Of a stretch of 64,000 nt of DNA, positions 11,531-22,850 are shown one piece after another; within the stretch, counting starts at the first letter, position 1, and each line of letters starts with the position of its first letter. The notes under the pieces were generated by a model. The model did no database searches and had not been told where the DNA came from. It was given only the letters and a program-made list of their open reading frames with translations. This stretch comes from Gigaspora rosea (Eukaryota > Glomeromycota > Glomeromycetes > Diversisporales > Gigasporaceae), in NCBI GenBank assembly GCA_003550325.1, contig QKWP01001653.1:54274-118273 (forward strand), in the 5' to 3' direction. A program made the position numbers and the translations under genes.

Positions 11531-12821
11531 TTATATATATAAAATATTTAACATTTAACCGGAAAATCTGCACATAAATACAGAAATATAAGTATTGATT
11601 TTTTTTTGTTTACATTGCTTTTTCTTCTTTCTTCTTTCTAATAATTAAATTTTTTTTGTATTTTTTTTTATGTAGCGGCCGCCTTAATATCTTCCCTTTT
11701 TTGGTTACGTTATTTTTTTGCTGATGCTGTTTCTTAGAATCGTCATATGTTGGAGCCGTCGCTTGGAGTTGTCACATTTTACTTTTAATTTTTTTTTGTT
11801 TTGTTCTTTACTAACTCTTGTTTATTTTCTTTTAGTCGTTGATTCATCATCAGTGTCTTTATAATCGTCGTTATTTATAGTGCCGCTATTGTTTTGGTGC
11901 TTCGTTGTTGATTCCATAAGTTAAAACTGGTGTACTTAATGCGACTTATGGCCTGTCTGAAAGCATTACATTGACATTTAGTGTGAATTCTTTGTGGTAT
12001 GAGCTTCGTCAACTTGGTGGATTGATTGAATTTTAAGGCTAGGGTTATGGTTGCTAGTTAGAGTTAAGGATAATTAGGATGGTTATAGATAAGGTTTGAG
12101 GTTAGGGTTGCGGTTTAAGGTTAGAGTAAGGATGCAGACACGAGTTATATGTTAGGGTAAGGTTTTGAACAGAATTAGTGGTAAACAATGGTATTCGTTA
12201 CTAGAAACATTTATACTATGTATGTTACGCATATAAATGTAATACAATAATTAAATAACTATGATATAATAAATACTGTACATAAAACTATTATAATATA
12301 ATATAATAAAATAAATAAAACTTACTAATATAAATCAATCATGCAATAGCATTGGTCGATATGCAGATTGTGTAACCAGAAATTCCCCTGGCAATTCTAT
12401 ATTAAAAATTTTATATAACATTTTTTTATACTTATACAATAACAACCGGGTCTTGGGTGTCTTTTAACCTTAATATGTTACGAGAAACAATTAATTTTAT
12501 TTGCATTATTTTTTGTTAATCAATTTTTTAGTTTTTTTTTTTAGCATTTTAATATGGTCTTTTTTTTATAGTATTGAATTCTCTGGAGTCTTGATGTCTT
12601 TGTTTCTTGGTGCTCTTTTTTCGCTATTGTTGTCGTTGGAGTTGTCGCTAGAGTTGCCATTTGTTAGTGCTGATGGTTTGGTTAATTGTAGCGTTAGTAT
12701 TCTGGTTTCGTCATTTCATTCTTGTTGGTGGGTTGTCTTTGTCATTGTTTCATAAAGTAGTATCTTTAGTGTTGCTGCTTCATAAAGCAGGTCTTTAGTA
12801 TTATCGTTTTATAGGTGGTTA
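11531..12821. other. Non-coding interior of the hAT-like element
   Basis: T-rich tracts, TTAGGGTTGCGG-like phrases (12060-12150) and GT-rich text (12590-12800). A similar style recurs at 52430-53110. No protein was recognised. The plus-strand ORF at 12501-12755 is low-complexity Ser/Leu/Phe text and is not called. Confidence 0.4.
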
Positions 12822-13391
12822 TAGTGTTTCAAATCAGACCAAAAAATGCAATCAATTAATCAGATAAAATTTTTTTAACCAATCGATTAAAAATCGATTG
12901 TTCCAACTAATTGATTAATTGATTAATTGGTATAATCGATTATTAGATTAATTGATTATTTGATTAATCGATTAATCGATTAATTGATTACTCATATATA
13001 GTAAAATGATACTAGTTATGTGTAAAATCATGATTATAAGACTAAAGTATTGGTGAGCAAATGATAATCAAGAATGTCATCGTCATGATAGTACTAAATC
13101 AATTTTAACCACATATAGTATTGTATATTGATTTGTAATAAAATTCTTAAATTAACTAATTGATCTATTATGAAGATCATTAAGTTTATACGGATTTTGA
13201 CAACCAATTGACTAGTTAGTTAATCGACTAGTCGATTAGTTAATCAATTGATTAATCGATTAATCAATTAATCAGATTAATCGATTGATCGATTAATCAG
13301 ATTAATCGATTAATCCATATTTGAAAAGTTAATCAATTAATCATTGATTAATTGGTTAATCTGATTAATCGATTTTCGATTTGGAACACTA
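12822..13391. mobile_element. hAT-type MITE with GATTAATCGATTAAT-repeat body
   Basis: TAGTGTTTCAAATC at the left pairs with GATTTGGAACACTA at the right. A perfect 8-bp GGTGGTTA lies at 12814-12821 and 13392-13399. 570 bp. Both ends are built from dozens of ATTAATCGATTAATTGATT-like units; the centre is unique AT-rich DNA. Confidence 0.88.
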
Positions 13392-13729
13392 GGTGGTTAT
13401 CTTTGGTATTGCGTTTTATTTCATAGGTGTTATCTTTGGCACTGCCATTTCATGGGTAGTTGATTGGTATTACCATTGTCTACTATAGTCGCTTGTGCTT
13501 GTATTTATGTCTTGTTTATAGTTTGTATATTTCTTTGGTAATTGATAGTGAGTTTCAATTTCATGAATAGCATGGCTAATAGTGAATTTTTTCAATGTAG
13601 GCGGCATTGAGTTATAACATATTTCTATTTGGTGGTTTTCTTTGTAATGCAGTGGCTTTTAGATTGGGATTAGGGTTAAAGGTAGGTTGAAGCTAAAGTA
13701 ATGTTAGCAGTTAGGGTAATGGTTGGGAT

Positions 13730-13893
13730 TAGAGATAGGCACCATGCACATGACTGCATGCGTGCATGCAATTAATTCTGGCCAGCATTAAGAAATTAAA
13801 TCATAACTTTGGTCAAAACATGCATGCATGCATGCAAAAAATGCATGCGCATATGTATGCCAAAATGAAAATTTTGTATTTTGCCCATCTTTA
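13730..13893. mobile_element. hAT-type MITE with ATGCATGC-repeat body
   Basis: TAGAGATAGGCA starts and TGCCCATCTTTA ends the element. A perfect 8-bp GTTGGGAT lies at 13722-13729 and 13894-13901. 164 bp with CATGCATGCATGCATGC cores. The TIR is close to that of the 3.1-kb element at 45572-48670 (TAGAGATGGGCA), so it is probably a shortened relative. Confidence 0.88.
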
Positions 13894-14906
13894 GTTGGGA
13901 TAATGGCTGGATAGGATTAGTAAAGTACAATATATAGTTTAGTTGGCATGGCAAAATGTTTGTAATGACGTTTTAAATACTTTTGTAATACAACAAATAA
14001 TAAATAGATAAAATTTATAGATCATAATAAATATAAATGCAGTAAGGATAAATAAATATATATCGATATAGACTGATTTAAAGATATATTGTGCTAAAAC
14101 TGTTCGATTTATAATAATTGGCGATTAGTAAATATTGGTGAAATAATCATTGGTTAATTTTTTGTTAGGTTTCCCGGTAATAAAGTGAATTTCGGACATT
14201 GGACAATATCTAAAAATGGCTAAAATCGTCAAAAATAGCTTGAACATTGAAAATTGACAATACTGCTGCTACCTATAAACAGTTTTATTAGTTAAATTGC
14301 GCTTTTTGTCTATTTTGAATTCTGACACATTTGACCCAGATCAGAGCAATTTTTGACCCATGACCCGCTGGGTTGGGTGACCCATACGGGTCATCTGACT
14401 CAGGTCAAAGCTCTAGTTAGACGAACAATAACGTTTTTCTCAATAAGTAGAGGAGGTCAAAAAAATATAACATAATTTTTTTAGAAAAAATTGGCTAAAA
14501 ATTAAACCAGTAGTCCAAATTTAATGATTTTGGTACCATTCGATTCGTCTCGGTGAGAGGAGTCGAACTGTACTAATTTTATTTTATTTGGATTACTGTA
14601 TCAAATTTTATTGGCCAAATACTATTGGTTATTATGTTTTCTTATAAAATTATTATAAAATCAATACTTTTTTGTGAATAACTATTGATCTAGTAATCCA
14701 AATGAAATGATTTCGGTATCATTGGATTCGACTCACTGAGACAAATTGAATGGTACCTAAATCATCCAAATCGGATCACTGTGTCACAATATATTCAAGT
14801 TTTTGTGAAATTTTATATAAGATTTTGAAAAATTTTTTTATATAGTAGAGGGGGGTCAAGCGCTACTATAAGGGGGTACATAATGTTATTTATGGATGCC
14901 CCCTTA

Positions 14907-15780
14907 TCGTGCTCGAAATTCTTTCTAAGTTTTTTGCTCCATTTTCTTATATTCGAATATTATTCTACTCAATTTCTTTCTTCTTTTCTTTTTGATCTCA
15001 TTTCACAATTGCTATATAGTTTGAATTATTCTATGATCACTTTTCAACTCCACTATATTTTCTATAATTGAGTAAAATAACTTTGTTACCATGTATTCAG
15101 ATGCCCATATATTGTCAATTTGTAAGGTAATACTTTCTCTTTTCTATATATAGTTTGTTACTTGATTCGTTTCAAGTAAACACATCATTTGGTTTAATTG
15201 CATCTCTTTAATTAATAGAGTTGTCTTGCTACTGTCCTTCCTTTCTATATTGCTATTAAAATTCCCTAATACTATTAAATCTATGTTTCTCGCCTTTGCA
15301 TATCTTAATTTGTTTCTAATCCACTTGTGAGTTTGTTCAGATATTTGTACCTGTTGTATAAGTATATATACTCCAATTATCCTTATTCTGTTATACCATG
15401 AAAAGAAGAAATCTATTAAAACTACTGTACTATAGTGGTTTTCAATATTATGTATGTAATGACTCAATTCCAGTTTAACTAGTATTGTGACGCCCATCGA
15501 AGTTTCCCTTTTTAGTACCTGATCTGCTATTGTTGCTGCCGTGTAAATGTTATAAATCGGGTTGAGCAGTGTTATTTCTAGCCCCTCTGTTTCCGCAATC
15601 TTGGTCTCTGTCAGAACAATTATGTGTATTCTTTTTTTTCATATTGTTCTACACATAACCTTCTTTTGAGTGTGTTGTTTATCTCTTAAACATTTTGTAT
15701 TGCAATGACTAGGCTATGTATGGTTTTATTTTCTTTCAGATTGGGTTGTGTGTTATTTGTCTTAGTGTGATTTTTGTCAT
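14907..15780 (-). pseudogene. LINE APE-type endonuclease domain
   Basis: Minus-strand coding in two or three frames. Order: NTLKRRLCVEQYEKKRIHII then VLTETKI (the ETK active-site motif, ~15610), MGVTILVKLELSHY and WYNRIRIIGVYI, then NIDLIVLGNFNSN (the GDFN motif with Asp changed to Asn, ~15270), and SDHRIIQTI at the C-terminal end (~15010). These are the exonuclease-endonuclease-phosphatase family landmarks. 15144-15497 is the longest open piece. Stops and the D-to-N change mean it is inactive. The domain would nick target DNA for reverse transcription. Confidence 0.75.
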
Positions 15781-15984
15781 TCGACAAACTGCCTTCTTCG
15801 TTATTAATTGAATTGTTCATTTATTTCGTAATCAATCATCTTTACGTCGCCCTGCCTTTGTGTGATTGGTGCTTATTTATCAAAAATATTCCAACTTGGT
15901 TCAGGTAGTTTCTGTATATTGAATACCCTGTCTAGTATTACTTTTGTTGTGAAATTTCTTTCAGCACTTCCAGTGCTTCTGGTA

Positions 15985-16724
15985 CCGTATGTTTTCGAAA
16001 ATAAGCTACCTTTTATTGCCGATTTTTAACAAAAAAAAACCGTGGGTAGCTTATTTTCGGGTTATTTACTATTTTAAGTAATTTAAAGCACAACAAAAGG
16101 GTAGCTTATTTTCGAATACAAAACTCTAACAAGTAAAATAAATAAATAAATATGCTGTAGACAATAAATAAATATGTTATAAACAATAAATAAATATGCA
16201 AAAAAAAATTGGAGTAACTTATAAAACGATCGATAAACGTTGCTACATAGTAAAGCTAAATTTTACTAAGGAAATCGATCAAAGTCGCATAAGTAACCTT
16301 GTTTAGCAGATCAAAATACGCGTACCCTAAAAATTTTATAAAAATCNNNNNNNNNNNNNNNNNNNNNNNNNNNNNNNNNNNNNNNNNNNNNNNNNNNNNN
16401 NNNNNNNNNNNNNNNNNNNNNNAAGTCAAATAATAAAAAGTTCTCCGATTTTTATAAAATTTTTAGGGTACGCGTATTTTGATCTGCTAAACAAGGTTAC
16501 TTATGCGACTTTGATCGATTTCCTTAGTAAAATTTAGACTTTACTATGTAGCAACGTTTATCGATCGTGAGGGTAGCTTATTTTCGGAACTAAAAATTTT
16601 GTTAAATATCTTTTGGCGCAACAAAGGGGTAGCTTATTTTCGGGTCAAAGGCGTTTTGACGTTTTTGGATCAAAACTGGGGGGTAGCTTATTTTAGAATG
16701 TAGCTTATTTTCGGAAACATACGG
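15985..16724. mobile_element. Foldback element F (mariner-like ends), copy 1
   Basis: CCGTATGTTTTCGAAAATAA at the left returns inverted at the right (TTATTTTCGGAAACATACGG). TA lies at 15983-15984 and 16725-16726. Inner arms (16215-16346 and 16440-16570) are almost perfectly complementary, from CGATAAACGTTGCTACATAG to GATTTTTATAAAATTTTTAG. The centre is an assembly gap. The arm unit is the ancestor of the tandem array at 49330-50130. Confidence 0.8.
16347..16422. other. Assembly gap (76 N)
   Basis: A run of N exactly at the centre of palindrome F, as expected where a perfect hairpin defeats assembly. The true length is unknown. Confidence 0.99.
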
Positions 16725-16726
16725 TA

Positions 16727-18300
16727 TTTTCTCCTGATCAGTAATTGGGAATATTACTGTGTTTTTAGATAATTTTTGATTTAAGTTTTGATTCAGTTTC
16801 TCAAAGTTATCTGGAAAGCTTGTATCTTCTTCTTTATTCTTTCCTTTTTTATCCTCTATTTTAACAAAAAAAGTAAAATTCTTTTAATGTCTTAACTGCT
16901 AGCATTAGTTCTTTTGTATTAACTATTGGTATAGTTAAATTGACTTTTGATGGTTTTTCTAGTCTTGTAGTAAATCTTCTAGATCTGTGTAGTTTATCTC
17001 GATATAGATTTTTGGTTATTGTATCGGTATTTTGTAAGGTACTGACAAAAATCAGATGATTTTTTAGAGGGGAGGGAGGTAAAAAAAAGTGAAATTATAT
17101 ATAAGAAACCTAACTATTTATATATTAAAAAAGAGGAAGAGGGTAGGCCTCTGATAAAAAATAATCAGGTGATTAATGACATGGCTCTAATAATTTGGTA
17201 TTTGTTGTATGAACTTTATAGCTTGCTCTTTATCTTTAATTGAAAAGCAAATCTCTCTTTTTATATCTAAGGCCTCTGGTTTGTCTGGTAATCTCTTTTT
17301 GTTAATTAAATAGTCATTTGGTAAGTATTTAAAAGTATAAATCTTCCTTAATTTCCTAATATGTTCTTTGAAATCTTCTGCATCCCTTGGGTGAAAAGGA
17401 AATTGTTCTCTTATTCTTGGAGTCAGTTCTTGAGACGTATTTGGCAAAGGTTCTTTCTGTGGTGGTGCATCAAAATAAGAATCCAGGATCGTTAAAAATT
17501 TGTAATATTTCATTAGCTCCAATCTATTTTCCTTTAGTTTCTTCAAATCTGCTCTCTTCGTGATTGGAAATAAGCCTTTAACTTCCTCTTTCAGCTCACT
17601 TGGGTCATTTGGTAAGTCAATTCTATTATCTTCTATATAGGATTCTGGTAATCTTGCAAATTTATATACACACTTTAAAGATATTGCTATTAGACCAATA
17701 AATCTTCTGTCAGAAATTGGTAATTCACAAAGTAAACTATCTCTAATTTCTTTCAGTATTTCTGCAAAATTATTAGGCAATTTCTCTAGTCCTCCAGTAA
17801 TTATATCAGAGACCTCTCTTTTAAATTTAGCTAGTTTTCGATTCTAGCAAAGTCTACAATATAGAAAATAACTCTTGTAATCTCATAAGGATCCAAATAA
17901 GTAAAATCTAGATTCGTAATATAATCTATCACAAGTTTTTTGCGAAGTTTATTATAAATTTGGTCTTTATTCTTCTTATTAATAACATGTACTCTGTAAC
18001 TTCGTTTATATTTCTTTGTAGCCTCAATGAGCAATTTCATGAATTCTTTTTGGTGTGCTAGTGTGTTTCATGTCTTCATATAAAGGTTCTAAAAAAATCT
18101 CTATCTTTATACTTAAATTTTGTTTCTATTGCTAATGAATTTCATATTATGAGCGTCTGGTCTCCAACTTATATTGTATGAACTTAAATAGTCTTTTGGG
18201 TTCAAAAAAACTTCCATATAAGCACAACTTTTTATAAGTACATTTTTAAAAATATTTACTATATGCTCAACTGTGTGATTATATGGGAGGATGACTATAT
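16727..18300 (-). pseudogene. ORF1-like region upstream of the LINE endonuclease
   Basis: Three coherent minus-strand blocks: 17831-18290 (two frames, including YTVEHIVNIFKNVLIKSCAY), 17187-17780 (197 residues), and 16870-17035 (RDKLHRSRRFTTRLEKPSKV). The 197-residue block is charged and contains degenerate repeats of about 55 residues: LPNDPSELKEEVKGLFPITK, LPNTSQELTPRIREQFPFHP, LPDKPEALDIKREICFSIKD. No known domain was recognised. Its stop codon at 17187-17189 is supplied by the junction with the MITE at 17038. Position and strand suggest LINE ORF1, but an independent host gene fragment cannot be excluded. Confidence 0.5.
17038..17187. mobile_element. MITE family T, TAA duplication
   Basis: Starts GGTACTGACAAAAATCAG and ends AATCAGGTGATTAATGACAT then GGCTC. 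TAA lies at 17035-17037 and 17188-17190. Shares AGGCCTCTGATAAAAAATAA with 27257-27407. 150 bp. Confidence 0.8.
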
Positions 18301-18306
18301 AACCAT

Positions 18307-19134
18307 TGTAATATAATAACTCTTGGCCAGAAAACAGCTATATTACTTAATTTAACGTACAAAGAAAAATAAGAGAATTTTAGAATAAAATAAAATATAA
18401 AACTACTCAAATAAAAATTCAATAAATAAAAAATCTCAAATAAAAACTCAAAAAACAATACAAAAGAATATTCAGGATAAATGGAAAAATAACAAACAAT
18501 TTCTTAAAAGAATCACTTAGAACTTGAAAAAATTTAGGGAAAATTTAATAAACTCAACAAATAATTATACAAAACTCAAGAATAATTTTATGAAAAAAGA
18601 GCCTTTACTGTATACAAATTGTAGAGAGTAAAGGGTCAAATATTTTATTAGTTTATTTAATAGAACAGATAAGAAGATTGGATACAGGACTCATTTTTTT
18701 GCCTTGGTAGAAGAGGCAAGGCTTTTATATCTTTTTAATACTTAGAAAAAGTAACCATTTATAAATCTAACAATAGTAAAGGAACTACAGAAGAAACCTT
18801 CGAAGGAACTCTAGAAGGAACTATCAAAGGAACTATCAAAGGAACCATCAAAAGAACCATCAAAAGAACCATCAAAGGAACCATTAAAGGAACCATCAAA
18901 GGAACCATTAAAGGAACCATCAAAAGAACCATCAAAGAAACTATCAAAGAAACCATTAAAGGAACTATTAAAGGAACCCTTGTTATTTATTAACTATTGG
19001 TTTAAAATTAAAACGGTAAGAAGTTTACTAATAAAACTAATACTAAGGAATTAATTGGTCTTATCCTGTTTTGTACTATAGTTAATAGTTTCCCAAAGTT
19101 TTCTAATAAATTTATAAAATATGTTAATATAACA
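18307..19134 (-). repeat. gypsy 3' LTR
   Basis: 828 bp, TG...CA ends. Matches 27218-28143. Contains a tandem array of a 12-bp unit (AAAGGAACCATC and variants, 18780-18975) that is longer here than in the other LTR and produces spurious repetitive ORFs. Confidence 0.9.
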
Positions 19135-19148
19135 CTATTCCCTCCTTC
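19135..19148 (-). other. Polypurine tract of the gypsy element
   Basis: On the minus strand GAAGGAGGGAATAG lies directly before the 3' LTR start (TGTTATATT). This is the expected position and composition for the plus-strand primer. Confidence 0.8.
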
Positions 19149-19309
19149 AAAAATTTTGCTCCGCAAAATTTAAGAATTTAGTAATAGCAAAAATATATAT
19201 ATATATATATAAAAATAAAAATTAATAATAATTTTAATAATGATAATAATAATAATAATAATAATAAATAATTGTAGTAATTTGGAATAATGTTGCCGTT
19301 TATCAAATT

Positions 19310-19570
19310 TAATTCATAATTGTTGAAATTCCTCTGGTTTGAATTTTTCTATATCTGTTACTAAAATGTCGATTGATTCATCATATAGTTTATTCAAACC
19401 AAATTTCTTGTAGAGTTTATATACTCTAGAACTTTGTTTCCAAAGTCTATGAACCTTTTTTTTATTGAAATTTTTATTCAACAATTTTCTAGTTAGCTTT
19501 AACTGTTCCTTAGTTTGGTTTCCATTAATTTTCTTAAGTAATAGGTTGTTTCTAATCGGTTGACTTGAGA
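19310..19570 (-). pseudogene. gypsy 3' open region after integrase
   Basis: Minus-strand text NQTKEQLKLTRKLLNKNF, KKVHRLWKQSSRVYKLYKKF and DILVTDIEKFKPEEFQQL ends in a stop near 19310. It has no recognised domain. It may be the C-terminal tail of pol or a separate small ORF. Confidence 0.4.
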
Positions 19571-20094
19571 GGATTTTCTATTTCCTATGGATATTATTTT
19601 GAAGATAATATTTTTAAGTACTAAAATATCATTATTTGCAATGATGTGTATTTGTATCATAACTCAAACTTCTTTTTAATTGCATTATTTTTGAGTTTTC
19701 TTCATTATTCCCAGGTTGAATTTGGTTTCATGTTTTATCATTAATGAACTTCTCGAATAGTTCATCCAAATTGTTATTTGATGTAGAAGGATTATTTTCT
19801 TGACTTATTTCTTCAATTAAAGAAGTAGTTACTATTCCTTCGTGGTTTGTAATTGAAATATTATGGTGGTCAATTTCAATTTTTATATAATTTGGTTCAT
19901 TTCTTCATAATGTTATAAATTGTTAAAGTATTTAGAGGGTTTCTGGTTGAAGATTATTAATAGTATTTGAAGTCATGTGAATAGAAATATTTTTAGGTGG
20001 TTAAAATTTTTAATAGAATTTTAAGGAAAGAAGATATATTTATAAATTTTAAAGTTATACAATCAACAATTTGTACTAGGGTTCTGCATAATAA

Positions 20095-21180
20095 TAATTT
20101 GAGGTACAGGAAGATCCTGGATTTTTCTGTCATAATATAATTTCAATCTATTGCCATAAACTGGATCTTTCACTTTTTTGCCATCTAATGTTCATAGTTT
20201 ATATACTCCAAAATCCAATATATTGTGGATTATATAAGGACCTATAACTGTTCCTCTAATTTTGCAGAGAATACATTTTTAAGAAACGATTTGGCTACGA
20301 GAAATTTATCTCCAACTTTCAATTTATCATGTTTAACATTTTTATCGTAATGTTCTTTTTGAAATTTTTGTATTTCTTGGATATTTTCTAGAGCTTCTTT
20401 TTGTTGTTTTTGTAAAACATCTTCAATTTCAAAAGACCTTTTTAGTAGATCTTCTTGAAATGATTCACTTTCTTCATAATAGGTTTTTATTATAGTTTTT
20501 ATTAATAATTTTGCTTTATGTCCATATATATATAAGAGAGAATAGAGTGAATTTAGTCATTTCATGCTTCATGGTTCGGTAAACTAAAAGTACTAAAGGA
20601 AGAATTTCATCACATTCCTTATATTATAGCTAGTTATTTTTGCAAGAGCTTTTTTAATAGTTCTATTAAAGTGTTCAATCATTCCATTGGTTTGAGGTTG
20701 GTATGCTGAAGATTTATAATGTTTTACTTGAAAGTTATTACATAATTTTTAATAATATCGCTCATAAAATTTGTTCCTCGATCCGTGAGTATTATAGTAG
20801 GAGTTCTATATCGACAAATAATTTCTTTATAAATAAATTTAGCAATAGTAATGGCTTTAATATCAAATACAGCTCTTGCTTCAGGCCATTTTGTAAGATA
20901 ATTCATAGCCACAATAATATATTTGTTGCCTTGTTTTGTGACAGGTAAAGGTTCTTTAATATTAATTCCAATTTTATAGAAAGGATATTTTGCTTCTAAG
21001 GGTTGTAAATCTTGGCGTCTAACTTCATGTCCTCTATGTTGGCAGATATCACATGTTTGAACATAATTTTTTATATCTTCATACATTGTAGGCCAAAAAT
21101 ATCTTTCTTTAATTTTGTTATAGATTGAAGATATACTCCTTGTTCATCATGTAAGGTATAGAGTATCATATGTTTTTGAT
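20095..21180 (-). pseudogene. gypsy integrase, broken
   Basis: In order on the minus strand: an HHCC zinc finger region (LHDEQGVY, frameshift, then NYVQTCDICQHRG), and a core with LTDRGTNF (second catalytic Asp) and QPQTNGMIEHFNRTIKKALA (catalytic Glu, ~20660-20720). A GPY/F module follows (LKVGDKFLVAKSF, then GPYIIHNILDFGVYKL and YGNRLKLYYDRKIQ, 20095-20330). The first catalytic Asp position reads GINIKEPLP where VGIDxxGPLP is usual, so it is Asn. Several stops and frameshifts are present. Its role would have been insertion of element cDNA. Confidence 0.85.
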
Positions 21181-21410
21181 TAGTTTTGATTACTCGTTGG
21201 TGCTTGTTTTTATTTCTTCTATATAATTTATTATTTCTATAAAATAATTCTTTGCTTCTTTTTGGATTTGAGATTTTTCCATATTAGAAATGTCCATGTC
21301 AAATTGTAAAGAGAAAAGATATTTATAAAGCTGATTATATATTTTGCTATCCATTATCTTTCAAGTATTCAAGTAGACGTGTGAGAAAATTAGCATTTTT
21401 GTTCCGGTTA

Positions 21411-21941
21411 AGGGGCATCCATAAATAACATTATGTACCCTCTCAAAGTAGCGCTTGGCCCCCCCTACTATATAAAAAAATTTTTTAAAATCGTATGTTT
21501 ATATATAAAATTTTACAAAAACTTGAATATATTGTGACACAGTAATTCGATTTGGATGATTTAGATACCATTCGATTCGTCTTAGTGAGACGAATCCAAT
21601 GATACCAAAATCATTTCATTTGGATTACTAGATCAATAGTTATTCACAAAAAACTATTGATTTTATAGTCATTTTATAAGAAAACATAATAACCAATAGT
21701 ATTTGGCCAATAACTTTTGATCAATGATCCAAATGAAATGAAATTGGTACCATTCGACTCCTCTCACCAAGACGAATCGAATGGTACCAAACCCATTAAA
21801 TTTGGACCACTGGATCAGTTTTTAGACGATTTTTTCTAAAAAAATTGCGTTATATTTTTTTGACCCCCCTACTAAGAGAAAAATCGTTATATTTTGTCAG
21901 ACCCCTTCCCCCTCTTGTATAATGTTATTTCTGAATGCCCC
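21411..21941. mobile_element. TTA-duplicating foldback MITE, copy 2
   Basis: AGGGGCATCCATAAATAACA at the left is inverted at the right (TGTTATTTCTGAATGCCCC). TTA lies at 21408-21410 and 21942-21944. 531 bp. It separates RNase H from integrase in gypsy pol, so it post-dates that element. Same family as 9339-14903. Confidence 0.88.
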
Positions 21942-21962
21942 TTACCAGCTCAATATTTTACA

Positions 21963-22850
21963 TCAAACTGATATTAATAACCATTGAAGTGCTTTGTGGT
22001 CTATAATAAGAATAAATCTTGTTCCATGTATATAGTGTCTAAAATATTTAACTGCCCAAATAACTGCTAAGCATTCGAGTTCGATGGTGCTATAATTTGA
22101 CTCAGCAGGGGTTAAGGTATGACTGGCATAAGCAATAACATGCTCTCGACCATTTTTAATTTGGGATAGAACTGCACCTAGTCCTTGATAAGAAGTATCT
22201 ATAAAAAGAACAAAGGGTTCAGAGTAATCTGGATATTGTAATATAGGAGCTTGAGTTAAGCACCACTTAAGCCAATTAAATATATCATCTTGTGCCCTTT
22301 TCCATTTAAATTCCTTATTCTTTTTTAATAGTTTTAATAAGGGTCTAGCCTTCTTTGAAAATTCTTCTATAAAATGGCGATAGTATGAAGCTAAATCTAA
22401 AAAAGCTCTCAATTGTATAATATTTTTGGGAGGTGGTAATTTATCAAGTTTATCAACCTTTTGAGGATCTGGTTTTATTCCTTCAATCCCAACTATATGT
22501 CCTAGAAATTGCATCTCATTTGTGCAAAAATGGCATTTTTCAGAATTAATTCTTAGATTTGCATTTTTAATAAGATTAAATACTTCCTGAATGTCTTCTA
22601 TATGTTGTTCAAAAGATTCTGAGTATATGTTTACATCATCAATGTATACCATGGCCTTTTTCCAAAAAACAGGTCTAAGAACAATGTCCATTAATCTTTG
22701 AAAAGTAGATAGAGCATTACAAAGCCCAAAAGGTATAACATTGAATTCATAAAAACCATATTTAGTAATAAAAACGGGTTTTTCTTTATCTTTTCTTTAA
22801 CTTCTACTTGCCAATAACCAGAAGTTAAATCTAAGGATGTAAACTATTGA
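21963..22850 (-). pseudogene. gypsy reverse transcriptase palm and RNase H
   Basis: The open piece 21963-22691 carries KAMVYIDDVNIYSESFEQHI (the YxDD catalytic box), INSEKCHFCTNEMQFLGHIV, and an RNase H-like domain: FVLFIDTSYQGLGAVLSQ, VIAYASHTLTPAESNYSTIE, LIIDHKALQWL. A frameshift near 22700-22850 joins it to the upstream RT part. A MITE follows immediately at 21941. The motifs are intact but the reading frame is not. Confidence 0.9.

Larger units (their letters stand above)
9380..14415. mobile_element. hAT-like non-autonomous element, 5.0 kb
   Basis: TAGAGCTTTGACCCGGGT at the left end is matched by ACTCAGGTCAAAGCTCTA at the right end. Flanking octamers are GTTGGACA (9372-9379) and GTTAGACG (14416-14423), 6 of 8 identical with two transitions. 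No hAT transposase was recognised inside. The size comes from later insertions: 9499-10525, 10771-11530, 12822-13391 and 13730-13893. Confidence 0.8.
9339..14903. mobile_element. TTA-duplicating foldback MITE (copy 1), split by a hAT element
   Basis: Starts GGAGGCATCCATAAATAACG and ends TTATTTATGGATGCCCCC (inverted), with TTA at 9336-9338 and 14904-14906. Without the hAT element at 9380-14415 it is about 530 bp and matches 21411-21941 in opposite orientation. The body includes GATTCGTCTCGGTGAGAGG-type palindromes and pairs of GGATTACTAGATCAATAG-like phrases. A 3-bp TTA duplication fits PIF/Harbinger-type MITEs. Confidence 0.85.
7706..18306 (-). mobile_element. LINE (non-LTR retrotransposon), decayed and repeatedly interrupted
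   Basis: Minus-strand fragments occur in the correct order: ORF1-like region (16727-18300), APE-type endonuclease (14907-15780), linker and start of reverse transcriptase (7706-9402). Coding sense resumes exactly across several insertions, for example across 8652-9176. The 3' part of the RT (YxDD box) and the 3' end are missing. The upstream end is cut by the gypsy LTR at 18307. Insertions inside it are 8652-9176, 9339-14903, 15985-16724 and 17038-17187. Confidence 0.75.

Noticed and set aside
12501-12755. 84-codon hydrophobic ORF
   Set aside because: T-rich low-complexity translation with no conserved pattern, inside a non-autonomous element.
18759-18956. 65-codon ORF of VPLM repeats
   Set aside because: Produced by the 12-bp tandem array inside the gypsy LTR; no real protein features.
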